Positions 1 to 11,079 of a DNA stretch of 64,000 nt are shown here, piece after piece. Made by a program: the position numbers and the translations under genes. The notes beneath the pieces are model-generated. The model worked only from the letters and a program-made list of their open reading frames with translations, made no database searches and was not told where the DNA came from. The stretch is taken from NCBI GenBank assembly GCA_006176705.1, contig QRFJ01000381.1, positions 278,501 through 342,500 on the forward strand, read 5' to 3'. How positions within the stretch are numbered: position 1 is the stretch's first letter; each line of letters opens with the position of its first letter. This DNA is from Cocos nucifera. Its lineage: Eukaryota; Streptophyta; Magnoliopsida; Arecales; Arecaceae.

Positions 1-960
1 AACTCCTCAAAAAGATGATATTATCTATCTCAGTCGAGGTGTGAAGTTGAACTCCCCAGGATATTATCTCCAGCACCAAGATTGAAAGTTTGGAGGAGAT
101 CTTATCTCCCTACAGTCGAGGTTGAAGTCAGAAGAGATCTTATCTCCTACAGTCAAGATTGGCTCGGTTCGCTCGGAAGAGACCTTATCTCTAGCGAGTT
201 GCTCGGGTGCTTGGGAGAGATCTTATCTCTGACCGAGGTAAGCTTGGGAGAGATCTTATCTCCTACAGTCGGGCGGCTCGATCGCTCGGAAGAGATCTTA
301 TCTCCGACGGTCGAGATTGACTCCATCGCTTGGGAGAGATCTTATCTCTGATCGAGCTAAAGATCTTATCTCCTGCAGTCGAGGTTAGCCTGATCGCTCG
401 GAAGAGACCTCTATCTCTGCTCGAAAGGTTACTAAACGAGAAGCTCGAAAGAAGATCTTATCTCCTACAGTCAAGGACCGCTCGGTCACTCGGAGGAGAT
501 CCTATCTCCTACAATCAAGGTTGAAGGTTGAACTCTCTGAGGAGATCTTATCTCCAGCAGTCGAGGTTGAAGTTCGAAGAGATCTTATCTCCTACAGCCG
601 AGGTTAAAGCTCGAAAAAGATCTTATCTCCTATAGTCGAGGTTGGCCCGGTCGCTCGGAAGAGACCTTATCTCTAGTCGAGATTGACTCGGGCGCTTGGG
701 AGAGATCTTATCTCTGATCGAGGTTAAAGCTCGGAGGAGATCTTATCTCCTACAGTCGATAGTGGCTCGATCGCTCGGAAGAAATCTTATCTCCGACAGC
801 CGAGGTTGACTCCATCGCTCGGAAGAGATCTTATCTCTAATCGAGGTTAAAGCTCGGAAAAGATCTTATCTCCTGCAGTCGAGGTCGGCTTGATCGATCA
901 AAAGAGATATTATCTCTAACCAAAGTTAAAACTTGAGGGAGATCTTATCTCCGACAGTCG
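1..960 (-). repeat. Degenerate short tandem array rich in GATAAG boxes (element 1, 3' untranslated region)
   Basis: About two dozen copies of a motif reading GAGATCTTATCTCC on the plus strand recur every 30-75 bases, separated by segments like TACAGTCGAGGTT and GCTCGGAAG. On the element's sense strand each copy reads GGAGATAAGATCTC, which contains the GATAAG (I-box/GATA) hexamer. The short open frames here are only the repeat read through. Element 2 has a short, mostly single-copy version of the same sequence at about 38870-39170, so the array expanded in element 1 or contracted in element 2. Confidence 0.85.
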
Positions 961-1019
961 AGATTGAAGGAGATTTTATCTTCTGTTGATGTAGACTTCG
1001 AAGCTCAGCCCTCGACTTT

Positions 1020-1750
1020 GCTCATGTTAGGACGAGATTCTCCTCCTATTCCTAACGGGCTGTGGGGGCACATAAGGACTGTTGTCAGAGCCTCTTCCAC
1101 CATCTCGTCTAAAATGGATGAGGCCTTCGACTTTGCTTACGTTAGGATGAGGTTCTCCTCCTGTTCCTAACGAGCTGTGGGGGCACATAAGGACCGTTGT
1201 CAAGGCCTCTTCCTCCATCTGTCTAAAATAACGAGATCTTCGACTTTGCTCACGTTAGGGATGAGGTTCTTCTTCTATTTCTAATGGGATTGTGGGGGCA
1301 CATAAGAGCCATTGTCAGGGTCTCTCCCTCCATCTCGTCTAAAAATAAATGAGGCCTTTGACTTTGCTCACGTTAGGATGAGATTCTCCTCCTATTTCTA
1401 ACGGACTATGGGGGCACGCAAGGGCCATTGTCAGGACCTCTCTCCCCATCTCGTCTAAAATGAATGAGGCCTTTGACTTTGCTCACATTAGGATGAGGTT
1501 CTCCTCCTGTTCTAAATGGACTGTGGGAGCATGTAAGGGCCATTGTCAGGGCCTCTTCCTCCATCTCGTCTAAAATGAACGAGGCCTTCAACTTTGCTCA
1601 CATTAGGACGAGGTTCTCCTTCTATTCCTAATGGGCTATGGGGACACATAAGGACCATTGTCAGAGCCTCTCCTTCATCTCGTCTAAAATGAACGAGGCC
1701 TTCAATTTTGCTCACGTTAGGATGAGGTTCTCCTCCTATGCCTAACATGG
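1020..1750 (-). repeat. Tandem array of about 115-bp units (element 1)
   Basis: Roughly six to seven units of about 115-118 bp. Each contains GTTAGGATGAGGTTCTCCTC, then a run ending GGGGGCACATAAGG, then CATCTCGTCTAAAATGAA. Unit starts fall near 1027, 1142, 1253, 1372, 1488, 1604 and 1720. The reverse complement matches the array at 38131-38840 in element 2, in the same place between the end of pol and the 3' LTR. Overlapping small reading frames on both strands are by-products of the period. Confidence 0.9.
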
Positions 1751-1839
1751 CAATTTTCGCTCGTTTTTTTTCTATCATTACATAATTCTTGCACCAAAAA
1801 ACAATAATGCTGAAATGAAGGAGTTTTATTAAAGAAAGA
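1751..1839. other. Short spacer between pol and the tandem array (element 1)
   Basis: A T-rich spacer holding an AATAAAACTCC-type segment on the element's sense strand just after the pol stop. The corresponding place in element 2 (38036-38130) also has CAATAAAACTTC, so the segment is conserved. No coding potential. Confidence 0.5.
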
Positions 1840-4800
1840 TTACTGATAATACATCCTCAGATTTTTTGAGTTCCAAGGTCGTGGAAGTACTATTCCTCCG
1901 AGCTCCTTCAGACGATAAGTTTCAGACCAGACAACCTCCACCACTTCATACGGACCTTTCCAATTTAGGACGAGCTTTCCCTGGCTCTAAGGCTAAGAAA
2001 CGGTGACTCGTTGAAGCACTAAGTCCTCCACTCTGAACGTCTTACTAACTCTGGAGTTGTAGTACCGGATCATCTTCCATTTATAGGCTGCCATCCGGAC
2101 ATGGGCTTCCTCCTTCTTCTCTTCCAGCAGGTCGAGGTTGACTCTGAGGTTCTGTGGATTATGCTGCTCGTTGAAGGCCACGACGCGTGCCGACGGAAGC
2201 TTAAGTTCAATCGGGATAACTGCCTCCATGCCAAAGGCTAAGGCGAATGGAGTTTTTTCAGTTGGCAGCCTTGGCATGGTTCGGTATGCCCAGAGGACGT
2301 GATAGAGTTCATCCACCCTGGCCCCTTTTATTCTATCAAGCCTCGTCTTGATGCCTTATAGCAGAGTTTGGTTGGTCACTTCAGCTTTTTCATTGGCCTA
2401 TGGATGAGCTACCGATGTGAAGTGGTAGAAGATGTTTAGATTTTCACAGAACTTGACAAACCTCATCCCAGCAAACTGTCATCCATTATCAGTTATGAGA
2501 GTTCGGAGCAGACCGAACCGACAAACTATTGACTTTCAGACGAAGTTCTGTACCTTGACCTCGATAATCTTTGCTAGTGGTTCAGCTTTGACCCACTTGG
2601 TGAAATAGTCGATCGCGATCAGGAGAAACTTTCGCTGCCTGAACGCCATCGAAAAAGAATCAAGTATGTCCATTTCCCACTGCACAAATGGCCAAGGTAT
2701 ACTTAGCGAAGTAAGCTCAGAGATCAATTATCTTTGTACGTTTGCATTCTTCTGACAGCGGTCGCATTTCTTAACATATTTCATAGAATCATGAAATAAG
2801 GTCGGCCAGTAGTATCCTTGCCGAAGTAGTTTTTGTGATAGGGACCTGGCTCCTACGTGACTTCCACAAAGTTTCTCGTGCACCTCCCATAATGCGAGAT
2901 CGGCCTCTGAAGGTCGAAGACATCTTAGCAGCGGCAGTGAGTATGACCTCTTATACAATCTGCCCTCATATAAAACGTATCGGAAGGCTTGATTCCTGAG
3001 TTTTCGAGATTCTTTCAGATCATGAGGAAGGACTCCTTTCTTAAGGTAGGCAATCAATGGGTCAATCCAGCTTGGCTCGAACTCCGTCTACAGAACAACC
3101 TAGGATTCCTCTGGGCTTGGGCACTTCAGAGTCTCCAAAAATGCCTCTTTAGGCAGTTCGACTGGGGCTGAAGTGGCCAACTTAGAGAGAAGATCGGCTC
3201 TTACATTTTCTATCCTTAGAATCTGTCGAATACCAAAACTACCAAAGGCCAGAGTCAAATCCTTCACTTTTCTAAGGTATTTCATCATGCTTTTCTTTCG
3301 TACTTCATAGCTGCCATTAACTTAGTCGACCATCAACTAGAAATCGTTGTAGACTCAAAGTCGATCTATTTTCAATTCTCTTACAATTTTTAACCCGACG
3401 ATCAGCGCTTCATATTCGGCCCCATTGTTAGTCGCAGAGAATTCGAAGCATAGCGCATACTCGATGATGACTCCCTCAGAGCTGACTAAAACCAACTCCG
3501 CATCTGCTCCAGCAGAGTTAGATGAACCATCCACGTACAGGGTCTAAAAGCCTTCGGAAAGGTTGACACTTTCCTTAGAGAAGTTTAACCGTGATAGTAG
3601 GACGCCGGTTTCATATTGTTTAAGCTCGGCTTCAACTGAAATGGTACATTCTAACACAAAATCTGTTAATATCTGGGCCTTGATCGATGGCTGGGGTTGA
3701 TAGTTGATGTCAAACTCCATGAGCTCGATTGTCCATTTTATGATTCTTCTGAAAGCGTTCGTTCGATGAAGGACTATCTTTATCGTTTGATCCATGAGGA
3801 CCGTTATGGTGTGCCCTTGAAAATAAGGTCGGAGTCTTCTGGCAGTAATTAGAAGAGAGTAAGTCAATTTTTCTAGCCTAGAGTATCTGGTCTCCGCATT
3901 CCTCAGGGCTCGGCTTATGTAGTAGATCGATCGCTGCATCTTCGCCTCTTCTTTGACCAGGACTGTTGTCAGGGCCACCGGAGAGACTGCTAGGTATAGG
4001 AATAATTTCTCTTCTGATTCAAACTTTGCCAGCAGTGAGAGTGAGTCGAGGTAGTTTTTAAGCTCCTCGAATATTCATTGGCATTCCGTCGTCTAGCAGA
4101 AGTTCTTTGGTTGCCTGAGAACTCGGAAGAAGGGCATACATCGTTCGGTCGACCTTAAGACGAAGAGATTTAGGGATGCCACCTTTTTGGTTAGGTGCTA
4201 AACTTTTTTGATCATTTTTGGAGTAGTCATCTTCTGAATGGCTCAGATTTTCTCGAGGTTTGCTTTAATCCTATGCCTTGATACTATGAACCCCAGAAAC
4301 TTTTTGGAGGTCACACCAAAGGTGCACTTGGTCAGGTTCAGTTTCATCTTATGCTTCTTGAGTGCATTGAAGGTCTCTTCAAGATCGACGAGGTGGTCTA
4401 TAGAAGCTCAGCTTTTGACGAGCATGTCATCCACGTACACCTCCATATTGCGATTGATCTACTCCTTGAAGATCTTGTTGATCAGATGCTGGTATGTTGC
4501 CCCTGTATTTTTGAGTCTAAAGGGCATGATCCTGTAACAATAAAGACCATGGTCAGTAACGAAAGCGGTCTTCTTCTCATCCTCAGGTGCCATCCCTATC
4601 TGGTTATAATCGAAGAAGGCATCCATAAAGGTGAGAAGCTCATGGCTCGAGGTCGCATCCATCAGTTGATCAATCCTGGATAAAGTGTAGCTGTCTCTCG
4701 GGTAGATCTTATTCAGTTTTTTGAAGTCAATGCACATCCTCCACTTGTTGTTCGTCTTTTTGATGAGGACCATATTTGAGACCCAGATTGGATAATTAAC

Positions 4801-5681
4801 CTTTCAGATGAATCCAATTTTGAGAAGCTTGTCTACTTCTTCGGTAATTGCTTTCTGTCTCTTTAGGGCATGGTGGCGCATCTTTTCTTTTATCGATCGA
4901 TGCTTCGGATCAATGGCTAGTCGATGTTTCATGATCTCAACATCGATTCTTGATATGTCCGTTGGGGTCCAAGCGAAGACGTTCACATTTCTCTTGAGGA
5001 AGGCAATGAGTTGCTCTCGAACCTCGTCTACCATTTGGAGTCGATCTGCACCGCGTGCTCCACGTTCCCATCATTTAAGGATACAGAGATGAGGTCCTCC
5101 ATAGGCTCACCCCGCTCCTCAGTGAGGTCGTCGCGGATATCCTACCTATCAACAAGATAAGGGTTGGGTTGCTCTTCCTTATGTAGGGCGATTGAGTAGC
5201 AGTGCCATGCCAGAGCATGATCTCCCCTGACCTCTCCGATCCCGTGACTTGTCAGAAATTTTATCTTCAAATAATATGTTGATACCACCATCCGAAGTGC
5301 ATTTAGACCAAGTCGGCCGAGAATAGCATTGTAGGTTGATGGAGTCATCACGACTAGAAAATCGACCTACGCTTTAGTCAGTTTCGGACGTTGTCCTACA
5401 GTCACAGCCAAAGTTATTATGCCCTCAATTGGTACGGCATTGCTAGTGAATCTTATCAGTGGAGAGTTCATAGGTCCCAAGCGGTCATCGGATAAGAATA
5501 TTTTTGAGAAGGCATCGTAAAATAATACATCGATCGAGCTTCCATTATCCATCAAAATGCGACATACATCATAGTCGGTAATATTCAAAGAGATTACAAC
5601 TACGTCATTATGCGAAAATTGGACCCCCTGAGCATCTGCCTTGGTAAAAGTCATAGGTTCCTCGGTCCTCTGTCTCTTCAC
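1840..5681 (-). pseudogene. pol: Degraded gypsy pol polyprotein: protease, RT, RNase H, second RNase H, integrase (element 1)
   Basis: Minus-strand frames read in order: the protease region with a LMDNGSSIDVLFYD motif (5367-5681); the RT N-terminal side (4804-5034); the RT core (4459-4773, with MCIDFKKLN and a decayed FMDAFFDYNQ); RT thumb and RNase H (3544-3978); part of a second RNase H (3100-3288); the integrase zinc-binding region ending CDRCQKNANVQR (2728-3057); the integrase core start (VAIDYFTKW-like, 2536-2727); and the integrase C-terminal side (1993-2316). The protein ends with a stop at 1840-1842 after a PRPWNSKNLRMYYQ-like tail. Many stops and shifts separate the pieces, so this is a dead copy. 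It would have encoded the enzymes of reverse transcription and integration. Confidence 0.9.
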
Positions 5682-5699
5682 CGATCCCTCGAATCTGCT

Positions 5700-7256
5700 A
5701 GCCTCTCCTTGCTGAAGTTCCTCTGAGATGGTATTGATGATGCTGAGAGGCGGTCGATCCCTTAATGGTTCAGACCACAGTAATGCCCTCGATCGATCTT
5801 CTCGTCTTTCAGGCCGTCTTCGTAGGAATCGACTAAGTCTGCCTCACCTGATGAGCTCTTCGATCTCATCCTGGAGTTGGATGCACTCCTCAATATCGTG
5901 ACCATGGTCACGATGATAAAAGCAGAACTTGTTGGGATTGCGCTTGCTGGGATGGAAATGCATCCTCTTCGATCTCAAAAGTTGTTTCTTGATTTCCATC
6001 AGCACTTGAATTTTTGAAGTGTTAAGAGGGGCATAGTTGTGAAATCTTCGTTAGGAAGAACCTCGATGTGCCCTTCCATCGGAGCTTCCCTACCTCCAAG
6101 CGCGGAGGGGAGTTCAGACTCGCTTGCGCCTAGAAGGAGTCCAGAAATGCGATTGAGCTTCACTCAGCTTCCCTTCTTCGGTGGGCCTACCCAGCCTGCC
6201 GATTCGCCGCTCACCATAGGCTTCATCGTCCTTGGCCTTGAGGGCTTCTTCAACTCGGGCATAATCTTCAGCCTGAGCTAGCATGTCAGCAAAATCTCTG
6301 GGGTACTTTTTTTCTAGGGAGAACAGCAAATCATTCTTCTAGAGGTCGCCCTTGAGAGCGACCATGGCGACTGATTGATTCAGATTTTGGACCTCCAATG
6401 CGGCAACATTAAATCGGATGATATAAGTTTGGATGGATTTTTCTTCCTTCTGCTTGATGGGCATCAAAGAATTCGAACCTCGGCATGATCGTCGACTGCT
6501 GATGAAGTGGGCTATGAACTGATGGCTCATCTGATCAAATGATAAGATGGTACTCGACTTAAGCACCGAGTATCAATTCTTGGCAGCTCCCTTGAGGGTG
6601 GAGGGAAAAGTCCGACACAAAATAGCATCTGGCGCACCGTGGAGCAACATCATTGTTCGAAAGATTTTCAGATGATTGATCGGATCGGTGATCCCATCGT
6701 AACTCTCAAACTGCAAGAGCTTGAAGTTCAGCGGGATCGATTCCTGCATAATTTTCTATGAAAAAGGAGGATCAGTATAAATATCATTACCATGTGAGGA
6801 GGGAGTGTGACGGAGCTCTTCGATTTGTCGGCTCATCCCTAAGAGCCTTTGATCCAAGAGATCTTCACGGTCGTTAATCTCCAAGATTTTTTGATGGAAT
6901 GGGTGTGAAGTTTCCTCCTGGGTCGAGTCATGGTCCGAGCAGAGGCCCTCCATCCTCTGCTTCTCCTTTCCAGGGATCAGAGGTCGGATAGCCTAAGTCA
7001 ACCATTCTCAGACCGGACCACAGGGCTCCAAAGAATCCTACATCGGCCAAACTGGTGCCTGGACCAACCGATGCATGGCCTATATTGCCTCCATGAGGCC
7101 ACGAATCTACTGGACAAGCAAGTTGAACTACTCCGCATTTACCGTGGCTATAGGTGAAACTTGAGTTGCCGAGGCTGAAGCGAGAGTAGATGGATCTGGA
7201 CAAGATTGGGCCATGGAGATTATCGATCGTTGGATCGAAGCTCTCCTGAGAGGCAT
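5700..7256 (-). pseudogene. gag: Degraded gypsy gag (element 1)
   Basis: The start is taken at the ATG on 7256 (MPLRRASIQRS), matching the start context MPPRRAST in the other two elements. Recognisable pieces are the DREDLLDQRLLGMSRQIEELRHTP stretch (6756-6953, read as two segments), the capsid-like segment with STILSFDQMSHQFIAHF (6339-6566) and the next stretch KKYPRDFADMLAQAEDYARV (6114-6329). Further on, a CX2HX4H-type nucleocapsid motif region runs towards 5880-5960. Stops and frameshifts interrupt it throughout. Gag proteins form the virus-like particle that packages element RNA. Confidence 0.85.
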
Positions 7257-7368
7257 TTTCTCTCGAGAAAGAACTCTAGAAAGGAAGAAGAAAGATCTCT
7301 GGAGAGGGAAGAGAGAGGTCGTTGCTGAGCACTTCTTTAAGAACAAGGAAACCTCAAGAACAGAGAGG

Positions 7369-7385
7369 CCCTTCCTCTAGCGCCA
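7369..7385 (-). other. Candidate primer binding site (element 1)
   Basis: Read on the minus strand just inside the 5' LTR: TGGCGCTAGAGGAAGGG. The equivalent sites in elements 2 and 3 are TGGCGCTAGAAGGAGGG and TGGCGCTAGAAGAAGGG. The position, a few bases after the LTR end, fits a tRNA primer site. The tRNA species cannot be fixed from the sequence alone. Confidence 0.6.
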
Positions 7386-7628
7386 TTTTTGTTGGTGTAG
7401 AATTTGATTGACGTCGGATCGAACTGGAGTGGAGGAGGATGAGATCATCGTTGGTGATCTGCAAAATAAAGTTCCATCCGGAGTCGGTGGAGGTGGCTCC
7501 GACGGGACCCTCCAATGATCAAGTCAGTTCTTCTGGCCAATAGAGATTGAGTGCTCAGGAATGAGAAGTGAGCTTAGAGCTTTAGAGGAGAGAGGAGAGC
7601 TTAAAGAAAATATATCTGGAGGGTTCCT

Positions 7629-7634
7629 TTTATA
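7629..7634 (-). promoter_or_regulatory. TATA box of the element 1 LTR
   Basis: The minus strand reads GTCTATAAAAGGAACC. The same CTATAAAGGACC context occurs at the equivalent place in the LTRs of elements 2 and 3, which supports it as the RNA polymerase II promoter of the family. Confidence 0.65.
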
Positions 7635-8219
7635 GACGGAACTTGAATGATGGTGACGACCATACCATCTGATAGCGGATCGCTCGAGGCCGCATGAGAT
7701 TCGGTATAAAGAGAGAAGTATCATCAGGTTGGTAGTGGCAACCATGTCATTCGATCGTGGGCTGCATGGAACTTGTTATGGAGAGAGCGATGCCGCCAGA
7801 CTAGTAGTGGCGGCCATGCCGTTCGATCGTGGGCTGCGTGGAACTTATTATGGAGAGAGCGATGTCACCAGATTGATAGTGGCGATCATGTCGTCTGGTA
7901 GAAGCATGCGTTCAGGATTCAACTGTAAGAGTAATCCAAAATGAGGTTGGCTCCTGTAGGAATCCGACTGCAGGAGCAATCCAAAAGAAGTTCGGCTCTC
8001 GGAAGAGTCCAAACTATAGGAGCGATCCAAAAGAAGTTTGGCTCCTGAAGGAGTCCGAACTGTAGGAGTGATCTGAAAGGAGTTCGACTTCTAGAGGAAT
8101 CTAGCTGAAGAAAAATTTTGGAAGGTGTCCGACTTTTGGAGGAGTCCGACTGTAGGAGTGATCTGGAAGAAGTTTGACTTCTAGAGAAATTTGATTATAG
8201 GAGCGATCTAGGAGTTCGG

Positions 8220-8700
8220 CTAGGACTCGATCGCTGAGAAGTTTGACCGGGGCTCGACCGTTGAGGAGTTCGGTCGAGGCTCGACCGCTGAGGAGTTTGA
8301 CCGGGGCTCGATCGCTGAGGAGTTCGATTGAGGCTCGACCGCTGAGGACCTCGAAGGGAGCTCAGCTACCGTAGGAGTCTGACTGGAGGAGAATTTCGGA
8401 GAAAGTTTGGCTTTTATAGGAGTCCGACTGGAGGAGAACCTCGAAGAGAGTTCGGCTCCCGTAGAAGTCCGACTGAAGGAGAACCTCAGAGGAAGTTCGG
8501 CTCCCATAGGAGTCCGATTGGAGGAGAACCTTAGAGGAAGTTCGGCTCCCATAGAAGTTCGACTGAAGGAAGAGCTCGAAGGAAGTTTGGCTCCCATAGG
8601 AGTCCGACTAGAGGAGAACCTCGGAGGAAGTTCGGCTCTTATAGAAGTCCGACTGAAGGAGGGGTTCGGAGGAAGTTCGACTGGAGCTCGGCCACTGAGG
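8220..8700. repeat. Tandem repeats inside the element 1 LTR
   Basis: Two adjoining blocks. About 8220-8345 has 35-40 bp units built on GGCTCGACCGCTGAGGAGTT. About 8380-8680 has units of about 50 bp built on GGAAGTTCGGCTCCCATAGG and AGTCCGACTGGAGGAGAACC. Long frames on both strands here are repeat by-products. Confidence 0.8.
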
Positions 8701-8808
8701 AGTTCGATCGATTGAAGGAGTTCGACTAAGGCTCATCTGCCATGACTACTGATTGCATTAGACTGAGCATCAGACTGAACATCGCGGGAGCGGGGTTTAT
8801 CTCCAACA

Positions 8809-9613
8809 CCTGTAAAAATCTCATACCCTAACTCCCTTTAAATAAAAAGTTATGATAAAGTTCTTGTCTAAGTCAATTACCTAGAAAAGTATATCCAAAT
8901 TGAGCAAGGATTAGGGCGTCCAACTCTTGGGCACCTCCTTATTTTGTGGCATGGACTCCAGAAAATATGCGCACAAAAGTCTCCTATTTTTCATGAAAAA
9001 ATCAGAGGAAAATCAAGTGGGTTGGCCTCTCAAGAGGATAAAGAAAGTTGATATGTGAAACTCTATCCAATAGAGTCCTAGGTCAAAATAACTAGTTTGT
9101 TTTAATCTATTTCACAACCAATTTTCTTCTAAAAACGTGGGAGGCACAAAGAGGGCATGGAGGCTCTCTAGGCATGAGAAATCCCATGTAAATTCCAAGA
9201 AAAAATGGCATGGAGTGGTGAGTTGGTGCAAGGGAGAAATCCTAGTTAAACTAGGACTTCATGCTTTAACTAGTCAAAGCTATTCTTTAGCTCAATTAAA
9301 ATAGATCTTGGTGCAACCTAATTAATGGTATTCTTAATCTAATTAGAAGCCTAATAAAATTAGATTAAATTTAATTTAATTTAAATTTTAATCAAATTAA
9401 AAATTATGTGTACTCAAGTTCTAACTCAATTGGGACCTATTCTTTCTTGCAATTGACTTATTCTCTAAACTAATTGGACTTGATCCAATCAAGCCTAAAT
9501 CAAATCTAATTGAATCATATTCAATTAGACTTGATCTTAGCCCTTAAGCTCAATCAGATTAAGCTAATTAGTAATCTGATTGCTAATCGATCCTTCTGCA
9601 ATACTTGCACTAG
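8809..9613. other. AT-rich sequence, probable older LTR remnant (left part)
   Basis: No convincing coding frame. The text has the look of a long AT-rich LTR (runs such as CTAATTGGACTTGATCCAATC). It is probably continuous with 15265-16248 on the far side of the CACTA element, because the two sides meet cleanly at the TAG target duplication. This is an inference; no left LTR end was identified. Confidence 0.35.
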
Positions 9614-9959
9614 CACTACTATAAAAAGAGGATACAACAGTGCATACTTTGACAGCGATTTTTGAAACTACTATAATAGACTCTACGGAAGTAATTACAA
9701 AGAACCGCTGCCATAGGTTCGATTTATGGCAGCGGTTTATACTAACCGCTGCTATAAATCCGATATATGGCATCGATTTATCTAACCACTACTATAGATT
9801 GATCTATGGCAGTGGTTACATATAACCACTGTCATTGATCAAATCTATAGTAGCGGTTTAACATAACCGCTATAATAAATATGACCTATAGCAGTAGTTT
9901 CATGTAACCATTGCCGTAGGCCCAACATATTGCAACGGTTGGGCATAACCACTATCATA

Positions 9960-10955
9960 TCTTTTTTTCATATTTTTACTCTAAATATTATACAATTTTA
10001 AAATTTAAAGTCCATCTTTATCATTCATTTTTTAAATAATTATCATTAGAGTGTCATCATAAAAGACCATCTCGATCTAATGTCCCTAGCTTCATCGATC
10101 AAAAAAATTTAATTTCGACAATCATGAATGATGACACGATGATCTGATAGATGAAGATCATCGATGGATTCAAAAATCTACAACGATAATTTCAGTGACG
10201 TTGCTAGCATACTATCAAAGTTTTACTTCAATTGGATATCGTTATTATGATCAATTTAGTACGAAATAATTTCGATCATTAAATGAGAAACAAGCGATCA
10301 AAGGGCCAAACGACATCCAATTACGAGATAATTTTTTAGTTAAATAATCTTTGCTATAATTTTAATCATTTTATATGATGATGATTGTAAAATTTAAATT
10401 ATTTTTATATGAACTGTTCATGTTAAGTAGATCTTGCAAAAGCACGAGCATAATTACCAACAGAGCTTAAGAATGGATATCAAGCGATGTATAGTTTTGG
10501 ATTGTTCTTAGATCCATGAGTTAAATTTTATGATCACCACCATAAAAATGATTAAAGTAGTAGCCAAGATTATTTATGAAAAAAATTATCTCATAATCGA
10601 ACGCCATCTGGTCCTTTGATCACTCATTTATCATTTACCGATCGAAATTATTTTATACTAAATTGATCATAATAGCGATATTCAATTGAAGTGAAACTTT
10701 GATAGTATGCTACAAACATCATCGAGATCATCGTTGCAGATTTTTGGATCCATCGGAGTCTTCATCTATTAGATCACCGCATCGTTGTTCGTGGTTGTTG
10801 AAATTAATTTTTTTTATCAATGAAGCTAGGGCCATCGGATCAAGATGATCTTTTGTGATGATACTCTAATGGTAATTATTTAGATAATAAATAGTGAAGA
10901 TAAGTATTAAATCTTAAAATTATATAATATTTAGAGTAAAAATAAAAAAATATAT
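9960..10955. repeat. Large imperfect inverted repeat inside the CACTA element
   Basis: The left arm (about 9960-10345) is matched in reverse complement by the right arm (about 10575-10955), around a spacer of about 230 bp. For example GCATACTATCAAAGTTTTAC on the left pairs with the reverse complement of a GTGAAACTTTGATAGTATGC segment on the right. The arms' outer ends continue into subterminal motifs on both sides, so the fold may extend to about 9690-11060. Confidence 0.8.
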
Positions 10956-11079
10956 TTTTAACCTACAGTAGTAGTTACTTAGAATCGCTACCATAGATCT
11001 ATTACAACGGTTGATCTATGATAGTAGTTCAAAAATCATTTCCATAGGTTAGGTTATTTTTGCCTAGCCCATCCCCAAA

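Larger units (their letters stand above)
1..8808 (-). mobile_element. Ty3/gypsy Tat-type LTR retrotransposon, element 1 (degraded, cut by window edge)
   Basis: Read on the minus strand, this is a retrotransposon whose 5' LTR (7390-8808) is followed by a primer binding site (7369-7385), gag, protease, reverse transcriptase, RNase H, integrase and then two tandem arrays. The 3' LTR lies beyond position 1. Its proteins match those of the plus-strand elements at 31355 and 59788 segment by segment, so the three belong to one family. The reading frame is broken into many short pieces by stops and frameshifts, so this copy cannot encode its own proteins. The right flank after the LTR is CCTGT, the candidate target duplication; its partner is outside the window. 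Assignment to the Tat lineage rests on the second RNase H domain before integrase, well preserved in element 2, and on the absence of a chromodomain. Confidence 0.9.
7390..8808 (-). repeat. 5' LTR of Tat element 1 (1,419 bp)
   Basis: On the minus strand the LTR starts TGTTGGAGATAAACCCC (at 8808) and ends ACACCAACA (at 7390). These ends match TGTTGGGGATAAA...CACCAACA of the other two elements. It is longer than those (1,113 and 907 bp), largely because of an internal tandem block at about 8220-8700. Confidence 0.9.

Noticed and set aside
1020..1750. Series of overlapping small open frames on the minus strand resembling a repetitive protein
   Set aside because: They follow the 115-bp period of a non-coding array and occur on both strands; the same happens at 38089-38740.
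8407..8715. Repetitive 102-codon plus-strand protein
   Set aside because: Read-through of the LTR tandem block, with an equally long minus-strand frame over the same bases.
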